Below are positions 51,391 through 61,894 of a DNA stretch of 64,000 bases, piece after piece. Within the stretch, counting starts at the first letter, position 1. Each line of letters starts with the position of its first letter. The stretch is taken from positions 1-64,000 of the forward strand of contig CAJNOP010000088.1 in assembly GCA_905250075.1 (NCBI GenBank). Reading direction: 5' to 3'. The notes under the pieces are model-generated. The model saw nothing but the letters and a program-made list of their open reading frames with translations. It ran no database searches and was not told the origin of the DNA. The position numbers were made by a program, and so were the translations under genes. This DNA comes from Rotaria sp. Silwood1 (Eukaryota; Rotifera; Eurotatoria; Philodinida; Philodinidae).

Positions 51391-53536
51391 CTATACGTTC
51401 TAATTCAATCTATATGATTTAACGATAATCATCATCATCATCATATCCTCATTTGTTTACTCATCGCGTATATACATAAGCAAGCAAACGCGTGCATATG
51501 TATACTTATTGAAAATCACGGGTCCTGCCCTCTATGCATACAACGAAAAGAGAGAGAAAGTATTATTCAAGTACAATTACGATATACGTGTGTTCATCTA
51601 TTGACATACTCTCTCTCTCTCTGTACTGTATCGTCGTCTCTCGTTATATGCATATTATAATAATCGTTTATGATTGATGCGGGAGAGCAAAGACTTTATT
51701 TTATTCGAATGTTTTACTACGTACTCATTAGCACACGAATTCGAACAAATAGTTATAATCATAAAAGACAAAAGATGACTTGTTTTATTTCTTCTTCTAT
51801 TTCGTCTTAACTAACCGCCGTCAAACAAATATTGGTATCAAGATTGTCCTATGTTTATTACTATAAATGATGTTCATTTTTGTAGAAAGATATTTCTTTT
51901 TCCTTTTTTTTTTTGACTACACAATTTTATGTGTGTGAATGAATCTCGATCAACATTGAATATCAATATGTACATAAGAGAAAAAGGGAAGATAAGGAAT
52001 TTAGAGAATGAGCACACGTCAGCAAGCGAACATTGTCGTCGAAAAAGACACATAGTTTGCTAAGAGATCAATTCTTAACGCAGACAACTGTGTATGCATG
52101 ATGTAAGATATAACGAAAAAAAATCGGAAAGAAAAATCATTTGTAAATCAAGGCGGAATATATACAAAGTATGATATTAGAATAAATTCTCGATTAGAAC
52201 GAGAGAGTATTTAAATAATGGAGACTAAATCTATTTATAGAACTTTATATTAAGTACTTAAGTATGAATGAAATCATTTTAATATAAAAATAAAATAATT
52301 GACTTACTTTTGATATGCCCACCATTCAGCATCAACCTGAAAGAGATAATATAAAATAAATGCACAGTTATTATGAACTTATTATAGACACCCACTTCTA
52401 TAAAAACATATGGGAGATAGAGAAGGCAAATTTGTTAAAACTAGCAATAGCACATACACGCATACATATAGAGATTATGCATCACATTTTCTTCACTTTC
52501 CTTTCAGGTGTGTATATGCTTGCATGCCCGCTCGGTAAAAGCTAGTCGACTGCGAGGAGTGGTTCTCTTCTTCTTCTTCTTCTTCTTTTCTTCTCGCGAA
52601 CACCCTATAGCGTTTTTTTTTATTTGAACAAAATCTTCTTTTTTCTCTTGCATACCTATGTATATGTACTCATTTTTGCGTTCTTTGTCTGACCACTGCA
52701 ATGACTGACCAAATGTAATCGATGCACGAACTACCCGTTGTGCTGACTCTTTTCTCGTTTTCTTTTTTTCTTGTATTATTAGTCTTGTACTGAGCTCAAG
52801 TAAACGAAAGAAGAAGAAGAAAATGAAAAGCGAATAGTTCTTTATTTTTATTTAGACAAATAGTGCAGACACCGTTACAATCACGAACATACTTAACTAT
52901 CTGATCTGTCAACTTGCATGTCATAGCATTTTCTTCTTACTTACTCTTCAATTTGTTTTAATGTCTATTAAGAAATGCTTATATTAATGTCCAAGTAAAA
53001 AAGTGTGAGGGATAGAGAGGAAGACAGAAAGAGAGAGAGAGAGAGGGAACGAAAGCAATAAAGACGACAAGCACTTCATCGTCTCGATTGACGCATCAAA
53101 AACAAATCAATGTCGACCTTCTGTTTTAAACTAATGGTTCTCGTTTTCCTTTTCAACTAATATGAAAAGAACACAGCTGTAATGTGCCATTACTCAAAAG
53201 ATTATATACAAGAAAAAAAAAAAGAATAAAGAAAACGAACCAAGGTTTATCGTTAATAGGTGATATCTATCTGTTTCAATAGACATTCAACATTTCACTT
53301 TCAATTAATAAACAGAGGTTTTCTTCAGTAATACAACTCAATAAAAATAATAATGTATCTTTGAAGATCTAAAGCAAAAAATTCTGAACCCTCTTTTTTT
53401 TCAAATAAACTAATCGGAGTTTATTTGCGGTTTTATGATTAATAGATGTCACTAAATAATTCTTTTTGATTGGATAAGAATTTTATGAATTATTGCAAAA
53501 AAAGAAAAAATTATTACTAAAATATCATTTTTGAAA
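51391..53536. promoter_or_regulatory. Shared divergent promoter region of MYO7A and RPP30
   Basis: The 2.1 kb between the myosin first coding exon (minus) and the RPP30 start (plus) has no other gene, so it should carry both promoters and the 5' untranslated exon(s) of the myosin. It contains CT/GA-rich microsatellites (about 51611-51622, 53030-53045), a CATCAT run near 51429-51444 and a TTC run near 52564-52587. No TATA box can be assigned with confidence. Confidence 0.45.
52308..52336 (-). other. Candidate upstream mini-exon of MYO7A
   Basis: A 29-base segment is bounded on the minus strand by a good acceptor (TCTCTTTCAG) and a consensus donor (GTAAGT). Joined to the acceptor at 51391 it stays in frame with the myosin ATG and reads VDAEWWAYQKKV before MPSIP. 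It could be an untranslated exon or part of a longer N-terminus whose start lies upstream. No start codon was found. Confidence 0.4.
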
Positions 53537-54451
53537 ATGCCTTTCTGTGAACTTCGTATACCTGTTGATTCAAATACAACAGAAAATTCTCTTTCAAAAT
53601 TATTAATATCATGTTTTGATCTTGGTTATGATCGAATTGTTCTTTGTCAAACAGATAATTTACGTGCATCAACTTCAAATACTTCTTCATCAAAAAAAAA
53701 GAAACAAAAATTAAATGAAACAAATGAAACATCAACGACAACAACAACATCATCATCATCATCAACCTGGACATGTCCAAAACCATATATTGCTCGTATA
53801 CCTGATTTAATTATTCAACGATGTCGTCAAACAAATCGTAAATTTCGTCTTTATTCACGTCTTAATGTTATTGTACATGATAATCAATCATTACATTATT
53901 TAAAACGTTCGGAAGTTCAACAAAATTTTGATTTAATATCATTACAACCAGCAACACGTGATATTCTTCTCTATTTGCTTAATTCAACAACAATACAATA
54001 TGAATTACTTGTTCTTGATTCAAACGATCCTGAACTTCTACCATTTCCATCAAAACTTATGCGTGCAACAGCTGAACGTGGTGTTACATTTGAATTAATT
54101 TATAGTAATGCATTACGTGATACATTTGAACGACGAAATTTACTTGCATTTGGTCGATCATTGGCAACAAATATTTTTAAACGTGGTCAATCAATTGTAT
54201 TTAGTTCAAATGCAAAAAATTCATTACAAATTCGTTCACCATATGATATGATGGAAATTGGACAATTGTTTGGATTCAATGAAGAAATATCAAGAAAAAT
54301 GGTTAATGAAAATCCAATGAATGTTTTAGCACGAGCATTTAGTCGAAAACAAACTGTACAAGGTACAGTATGGTTAGATACAACAACTGATGAAAAACAA
54401 CAAACAACAACAGTTACACCTTTTGTAGCCACTGAAACTATTCTTCTTTGA
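53537..54451 (+). CDS. RPP30: Ribonuclease P/MRP protein subunit p30
   Basis: A 304-residue single-exon protein (human RPP30 268). RPP30 is a core TIM-barrel protein subunit of RNase P, which trims tRNA 5' leaders, and of RNase MRP, in the nucleus. Family wording: LLISCFDLGYDRIVL near the N-terminus, RKFRLYSRLNVIV, NFDLISLQPATRDIL, AERGVTFELIYSNALRD, GQSIVFSSNAKNSLQIRSPY and DMMEIGQLFGFNEEISR. An insertion at about 48-80 is Ser/Thr-rich with a KKKKQK basic cluster that could serve as a nuclear signal. The start is the ATG at 53537, since no ATG precedes it in frame. It is divergent from MYO7A. Confidence 0.93.
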   Translation: MPFCELRIPVDSNTTENSLSKLLISCFDLGYDRIVLCQTDNLRASTSNTSSSKKKKQKLNETNETSTTTTTSSSSSTWTCPKPYIARIPDLIIQRCRQTNRKFRLYSRLNVIVHDNQSLHYLKRSEVQQNFDLISLQPATRDILLYLLNSTTIQYELLVLDSNDPELLPFPSKLMRATAERGVTFELIYSNALRDTFERRNLLAFGRSLATNIFKRGQSIVFSSNAKNSLQIRSPYDMMEIGQLFGFNEEISRKMVNENPMNVLARAFSRKQTVQGTVWLDTTTDEKQQTTTVTPFVATETILL

Positions 54452-54719
54452 GAAAATAATATTTATTGTTAGAATTTATTAATTCTAAAATATTATTTTT
54501 TTCTTGTTTTGTTTAAACTGTTACTGATTAAATATGATGCTACTTTATGTGAATCTGTTTTAAGGTTTTTAACAAAGTGTTTTTTCATCTGTATTATGAA
54601 TTCACATTTTATTAAGTAGAAAATTGATTAGAAATAACTTTTGACAGCATAAGAATTTTCATGAATTGTTTGTATATAAATATCGAGTAATTGCTTCCTT
54701 TATTGCATCAATTCATGGC

Positions 54720-54725
54720 AATAAA
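54720..54725 (+). terminator. Candidate poly(A) signal of RPP30
   Basis: AATAAA about 270 bp after the stop codon, followed by a T-rich stretch (GCTTTTTCTTTTGTTTTG), as expected for a cleavage signal. Confidence 0.4.
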
Positions 54726-54729
54726 GCTT

Positions 54730-57700
54730 TTTCTTTTGTTTTGTATGTGTTATAACAGAGGTATACATTTGTAAAAATTATGAGCGAAGTCTTTTGAACT
54801 GATTAATCGATTTTGAACCGAAAGTATGTAAAGCATGTAGACCTTAATAAGTTATGGATACGTAGGAAAGAGTACAAATCCAAAACGTATTGCTGTCGAT
54901 ATATTATAATTTAGAATAAGATGGTGAGAGTCTCCTCGATTACTTTGATTTTCAAATTTCAACTTGAAAATTTGTATAGACATAAGCATTAACAAGAATA
55001 GTTAAGCGCAAAAATATCAGGTCATTTAATTACTTTCTGTCCTGTAATAAGAACATGGAATCTGCGAGTGTATATGAACGATGTATATGACACGTTTTTA
55101 CCATGGTTGTATCTAAGAATAGAAATAACGAAAATAACTTCACATTTGACTTATTGAAAAGATTCATCAATTATATTAACTTCTTTATTACTTGACCTCC
55201 TGCTGTAGGCAGTACAAGGCAACATTGTTATTCTTACGGAGTCAATCCTCGATGACTTTGTTATCATTTCGTCCTCTTGATTACATTGTGCTTGATCTTC
55301 CATATGGCACGGTCATCTTTTGATGATTTCTTTATATCTACTTACGATGTAATTATCGTTAGATATGTGCTATTATACAACACATGACGTGATTTGCAAC
55401 GTTTTAGCACGAAAAAACTAAACGTATACTTAGAGTAGTACATTTTATCATATTCTTTATTTGTTTTACCTTACTGAATATGAAAATAAATACATGTTAT
55501 ACTACTAATTATGTTTAATTCCATAATGGGATTGTCTTCATTCGTTGAAAAGATTTGAGTTATTTTTCTTAGCTCTGCAAAATTATGTCTGAAAAAAATA
55601 TTTTCGAATAGATTCCAAGGGAGATGTCTCGGGAACAAGCATTACTGTATATTTTGAGATATAATATGGATTTTTCTTGACCGTTAAAAGCTGTGTAGTT
55701 GATATTCTCATCATTAACTTTAGTTTTGAATTTCTAACTTGAAATTTTGAATGAAATTCAAATGACTCTTCGTAAGTTATATATTTAACAAAATTTCAAA
55801 ATGTCATCGTAGAGAGTGAATACACTCTCTTGTGGATACTCAGATCTATTTTCTTGAATATAGGGATATAGAATAGTAAATACTTTTAAATCGAAAAGTT
55901 ACTGAAATTTTCTGTATTATTTAGTATATTAGTTTTCTATTCAAGTATTTTCTAACCTGTTGCAGCGTTAGCTTGATGTCCTTGTTCATAAAAAAGAAAA
56001 AGTGTCTGGCATTGAGTGTTGTCAATAGAAGAATACAAGTGGAAAAATGTATCGACTAGTAGATCCTATATTTCGATAGAGTGATTTTCAAGCTACAAAA
56101 TAGCTTACCAACATTTTCTTTTCTCAGACAAGGGTATCCTTAATATATCTTTCGCATAAAATAACTTTGCTTTTCAATTTTAAACTCTTAGTTAGGAACG
56201 GTACAAGATAGAAACATGAAACTCGGTCTTGATGCAAGGAACTATGAAGAGAATAGAATTAAAAGAAAAATTGTTCGACAGGAAAGAAAGTCATATGTTA
56301 GTTAATCTAAAATGTCAATTGTACTAAAAATTATGACACATTTTTTGCATTTTGACAATTTAAAAACTTAGATTTAAGTTTAAACTTAGAACTTGTAATC
56401 AAATAATTTCATTGCCGTTCTAATACATAGTACATAAAAGACGAACAGTTTTCTAGATTCAAGCCATCCATAGATATCCAAAATACGGAATATTTTAACA
56501 TGTACATATTGTTTGATGTTGACATCGAATGTCAGGAAAAGACTTTGTTTTTCTTTTCAGCCGTTATATTCATACATATTAATTTATTTTCTCATGTTTT
56601 TCTCTTCGTTTATTCATTCAATATAAACTTTGTTCGTTTTTTCATATTCATTCTCCTATTTTTCTAATAGTATATAGAGAGAACGGACAGAATCATATAA
56701 TCATTTCAGAGTAATTTTTTATCTAACTCTTCATTATAATTCATTCAAACCATTAGATTTAATGGCTTCGTTAGACAACCTAATGTAGCACATTACATTC
56801 TGTTGGTCAAACATTTTATGATTACAGGAAGTAAACTTATGTGTTGATTGTATTCTGTCAAATGTACGTATGTCTAGCATGATGATGACTGGTTTCAAAA
56901 TCATGATTTTTCTAATACGTTCCATATATATTTGTAAATGATGTTGGCGTTGATAATATAGACTTTAATTTTCTTTTGTGATACTATATTAATAATCACA
57001 AAAATAAATTCTATCTAATTACAATTATAAACTATTAAATAGAATTTCATACATTGCATGATTTGAACTAGCACTTCGAGAAGAATTTACTTGTCGTATT
57101 CAAGTATTGATGTCAAATAAGATAACTTCCTTTAGGATTAGCTATGTAATTCAATGAACAACTATACTCAAACTATTATATGAGTATCGAAGACTAATCA
57201 TAGTTGTTTTTTCGCAATTGGAAAAATGATTTATATGTACTGCACGTTGTAGAAATCTTTGACCAAATTCCCAATTATTTGAAATTAATTAACCATTCTA
57301 TTGTTATCAGAATCTGACTGTTGATTGATTTAAATTTTATTTTTCGCACTGTCTTTTTACTATTTCTGTCATATTTAATAACACATAATCATTCAGTTCT
57401 TATGGTGTGTGCCGGTGTATCGAGCAATTTATTTTATTCTAAACGATTACATTTATGATTGGTACAGTGTATATCATGTAGAGAAACTACACAAGTGTGT
57501 ACTGCAATAAAATCATCGCACATTGAGTACTACGATAAAATCATGTACCTAGTAATCCAACTATCGTAAAAGAAGCTGGTCACTAATTTCAATTGACGTT
57601 AAAAAGTCTGAGAACTGTCAAATATCTATCCGATCAATTTATTTATTAGAGTCATTGAGCTTTTTCATATTTTTATTAAATCAATAATCAAATAACGACT

Positions 57701-58270
57701 AACTTTATTGCAATAAACATATTACAATAGAATAGTCAGATCAAATGAACAATGAACTCAATCATTATTTTGTGTCTCTCAACTCATCGAGCATTTAGCA
57801 TATTAAAGATTAAAAAAAATATTTACTGTATGAAGATGAAACTTTTCAATTTTCAAATCTGTTTGTTAAGCAATATAGATTCGATTATCGATCTATTACA
57901 TTTAAATAATAGATACAAAAGAAAAATTTTTTTCTATATATAATAAATAGTTTTCAATCATTGATTATTATCTTTTGAAAAAATTATTTTTACTAAAAAG
58001 AAAATTAATAAATTTTACGAATCGGTAATTGTCTATATGTTTTATTTTTGTGTACCGAACGAAGAGAAATCAGACTATATGTTACCGTCAGCGATTAATC
58101 CTTTGTTTGTAGTAAGCAGTAGTAATAGTGACAAGCGAAGAATGTTAATCAGACCAAACAACAATTAGTTGACGAACGAACGACCGAACGGATGAACAAA
58201 AGAAATATAGATATGCTATCTGTCTCGTTCACTCGTCAACAAAGAGGCGAGGACGAATATTCTAACATAA
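54730..58270. other. Gene-free stretch
   Basis: About 3.5 kb between RPP30 and the transporter. Apart from one dispersed-repeat copy (55043-55135) I see no gene. Two loosely similar passages (near 54940-54975 and 55720-55755, both ending AACTTGAAA) hint at further old repeats. The transporter promoter should lie at the high end. Confidence 0.45.
55043..55135 (+). repeat. Second dispersed repeat, copy B
   Basis: TAATAAGAACATGGAATCTG, then CGAGTGTATATG, and GACACGTTTTTACCATGG followed by TTGTATCTAAGAATAG, align with copy A at 48836-48935. Family and full length unknown. Confidence 0.5.
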
Positions 58271-61200
58271 ATGACTATGGAACTGGACGATTGCATCACG
58301 AAAGATTGTTCCACGATCTATCGTTTTCAATTTGCAAGTATAGCTTTTATATGTGGTATTTATCTTCCATATACATTTCATTCGAATATATGGTCACTTT
58401 ATTCACAACCATTTACGTCTGTTAATTGTACAACAATAAAAAATCCTTTTATACTTGGAATAACAAATAATATACCAACAAAACCACTGGCAACAATATT
58501 AACAAATAATAATCATAATAATCGTTCTGATTGTTGTCCATGCAATGGACTTCTAAATGGAAATATCAATGATAAACGTTTAGTAACTCTTTGTCAAGAA
58601 TGGATGAAAACGATAAATCAACTGGATGTACGAAAAGCGACTATTATTGATGAAGTAAGTTTATTCTATGATAAGACATCCCGGAATAATACTATAAATC
58701 TATCAACTCTTTAGACCTAATGTCCAATAGAATCGAAAGATGGAGCATGAAATTCAGTATATTAATGTTCATTTATTTTTTTTTTTTTTTGTATTTTTGA
58801 ATTCAAGAAATTTTGAGATATAAATTGTCTTAGAAAGTCTATCAGTTTTAAATATTTTCGTTAATAACTATGGTAACCATAATTTTTTTCTTTTACAACC
58901 TCAACATAATAATTAATAAAGTAGATCGATACAATTCTTCATGCTCTACAAAATAACGTATCGATTAGTTTATGCGCGTTAAGACAAGTATGATATCGTG
59001 CCTGTCTGACGGTGCATAAACTAATCAATATGTCATTATGTCATTATGTTGAGCATGAAGAACTGTGTCAACTCACACTATGAATTTCCATGTTGAATTT
59101 GCACAAGACAATATTAATATATCATAATTATGATTGAAAACGCTCAAAATTGGTAACCTCTATAAGCCTATTTATACCTTATAAATTCATGGGTTTAACA
59201 AAACAAAAAAATAAATAGACAGAAATATACAGAAATATACAGTATTTCATGCTCTATTTTTCTATTCTATTAACAATGAGATCTAAGAGAATGATTGATT
59301 TACAATCTTACCCAACAGTAACATTATCTTGTATGAAAATGTTAAAAAATAAATTTGTTTTTATAATAGTGGCATTTGGCATGTGGAAAAGAAAATCGAA
59401 AAAGTCTTATGCTTGGTTCAATTTCATTCTTAATTGCTGAAATAATCGGTGTTATTACTATTGGCATTTTAGCTGATCAATATGGAAGAAAATTGTTGCT
59501 TTTGATGTGCCTTTATATACCGGTGGTATGTATTTATAAAATATTAATTCTTGGTCTTTTTTTGTCTAGATTAAATTCTTTTTTTTAGCTTTTCGGTTCA
59601 TTAGCTGCATTTACAACTACTTATTCATTATTTATTATTCTTCGATGGCCTGTAGGATTTTTAAATAAGGTAATATTTAATTTTCTATATTACCAAAATT
59701 ATTAATATTTTGAAAAATAAAATATAGGGTCTTCTTCTACTTGGTTTTGTCATGGTTATTGAATCATGTGAATATAAACATCGAGCTCAAATTGGTTGTC
59801 TTCTTCTTGCATCAATGCCTATTTTTGGAATTATTGTTGGTGTTACTTATTTTTTCTTATTAGACTGGCGACATATGCAATTATTGGGTATGATTTCATT
59901 TATTTATTTATTTTCGATAGCTTTTATTTGATTTTTTTTTCAGGTACACTAATTACTACATTAACACTCTGTTATCCATGGTAAAGAACGTTTGTTGTTT
60001 TTTTTTTCATTCATTCGAATAATTTTTTTTTTTTTTTATAAATGTAAACTATAGGCTTATACCAGAATCTCGTCGATGGTATGTGAATAGTCATCGTGTA
60101 TCACGTGTTAATAAACTTTTACAATTATGTTCAACTAAACAATCACCAAAATTAGGTTTAAATAAAATTGGTTCACCAGCACCAACTACAATGGTTTATG
60201 ATAAACCAATTTTATCACAAAATTCATTACGTGTTCAAACAGGTTCAATATCATGTTTAATAATGGAACAACAATTACGTACAATAACTGGTTGTTTATT
60301 TATACTTTGGTGTGATATATATACATATATATATATTTTGTGTTTTTTTTTTGTTTTGATTTATTTTTTAATAATTTATAAATTATTTATTTAGGTTTAT
60401 TTCATCATTTTGTTATCGATGTACATTTTTTCCATCGATTTTACCACATCCAACAATAAATTATGTTCTAATGAATGCTATTGAATTCTTTTCATTTATT
60501 ATTGCTCTAGTTGTTGCTTATAGGTCAGTACACAAAATGATTACAATGTAGAAAAATCTAAAAGTATTTTCTAGAATTGGTCGTCGACCTCCATTGGCTG
60601 TACTTATTTTAATAAGTGGTCTTTCTTCAGTTTCTTTAGCTATAACATTACTTGGAACAGGTTTGGTTACAATAGAAGCCGATGTTTCTTTTTTTGTATT
60701 TGGAAGTATAAATTTTTATTTTGAAGGACATATTTGGTTAGAAATAATATTTTCACTTCTTGCACGTAGTTGTTTACGTACATGTTATTGTATATTAATT
60801 TTATTTACATCTGAACTTTATCCAACATCAGTTCGGTAAAATATTTTTCTAGTCATTAACATTCATATTTGATGATTATTTTTAGAGCAACTGGTTTAGC
60901 TATTGGACTTACAGGTGAAGTTCTATCAAAAATATTTGTGGAAGTTCTTCTTTATGTATGTTTAATTGAAAAATAAATAAAAAAAAAAAAAGCTTTTCGA
61001 TTTTTAATTTAGTTTCTCATTGATCGTACATTACTTTTATTTATATCGGGTGGTATGTTATGTCTTAGTTGTTGTTTAATAATTCCATTACCAGAAACAA
61101 TTCTTTATGATTTACCTGATTCACTGAATGATTTAAAATCAATGAAACGTTCAACATCAAGTGATACTGATGGTGATATATCAATATCATCTCAACGTCA

Positions 61201-61606
61201 TCATATAATTGATTCTAATACACTTCTACGTGAACCACGAACAAATACAGCAATTACATCTGATTTTAACGATTTATCATCACCACCTCAACTACAACAA
61301 CATGCACCAACACCAAAAACTATTTTACGATCACAACAACAGTCTAACAATAGTGGAAATGGTAAAACTGTAACGATTCATTCTCAACCAGAAATTATAC
61401 AATTACAATCGAATACATCATCATTAAATGGACTATCAAATCCATGTTATTTTGCTTCAGTAAATGATACAATTGATCAATATGATATTGAACAACATAT
61501 AGATAATACAGTGGTGATCAGTATTCGAGGTGCACAAACTAGCACAAATAATAATAATAATAATAACAACTGTGAAGATCATCAAGCAGAAGCAACAAAA
61601 TTTTAA
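58271..61606 (+). CDS. SLC22-type organic ion transporter (major facilitator superfamily)
   Basis: Ten exons: 58271-58654, 59370-59525, 59589-59669, 59728-59887, 59944-59980, 60055-60309, 60395-60523, 60575-60835, 60886-60955, 61013-61606; all GT-AG, in frame, 708 residues. Typical SLC22 features: TM1 near the N-terminus, a large Cys- and Asn-rich extracellular loop (about 40-125), then DEWHLACGKE (cf. SEW-LVC). The MFS motif ADQYGRK follows TM2, then CEYKHRAQIGC, WLIPESRRW, GRRPPL, SELYPTSVRATG and PLPETILYDLPDSL. Members carry organic cations, anions or zwitterions such as carnitine across the plasma membrane; the substrate cannot be told. The start is fixed by an in-frame stop just before the ATG, with a second Met two codons on. 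At 708 residues it exceeds the usual about 550, mostly through a Ser/Thr/Asn/Gln-rich cytosolic tail of about 165 residues ending in an Asn run. Confidence 0.92.
58931..59069. repeat. Long imperfect hairpin in transporter intron 1
   Basis: Left arm TTCTTCATGCTCTAC to GATTAGTTTATGC (58935-58975) faces right arm GCATAAACTAATCA to GAGCATGAAGAA (59014-59062). The complementarity continues inward (GTTAAGACAAG against CCTGTCTGAC) to a small loop. The right arm has a duplicated TCATTATG. It lies in the 715-bp intron between exons 1 and 2. It could be a MITE or a hairpin transcript. Confidence 0.6.
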
Positions 61607-61888
61607 ATATATAAACAAATAGTTAAAAAAAAATATTCAGTTTGTTTTTTTTATTTATTAGTAAAATATGAAGAGTGTTTCAAAATTTAAAATTGTTTAT
61701 TAATATAGAATGATTATCATAATCTCTATTGAAAGAATCTTGTAGGTATGCACTTAATTCTTAGGCTGCAGTCTCAAAGATCACTTCATTTCTCTATAAA
61801 AAATTGATTACCATGTCAATTGTTTATAATAGTTCTACACAATTTTGATTGTTCGATTCGATGCTATTATTAAATTTCATCGAATTCA

Positions 61889-61894
61889 AATAAA
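61889..61894 (+). terminator. Candidate poly(A) signal of the SLC22-type gene
   Basis: AATAAA about 280 bp beyond the stop codon on the coding strand. Other A/T-rich near-signals occur closer to the stop, so the true site is uncertain. Confidence 0.3.

Noticed and set aside
52504-52701. A 65-residue minus-strand frame with a Lys run upstream of the myosin
   Set aside because: Built on a TTC microsatellite; no conserved content.
58192-58425. A 77-residue plus-strand frame overlapping the start of the transporter
   Set aside because: Runs in another frame over exon 1, whose own frame matches SLC22 through ten exons.
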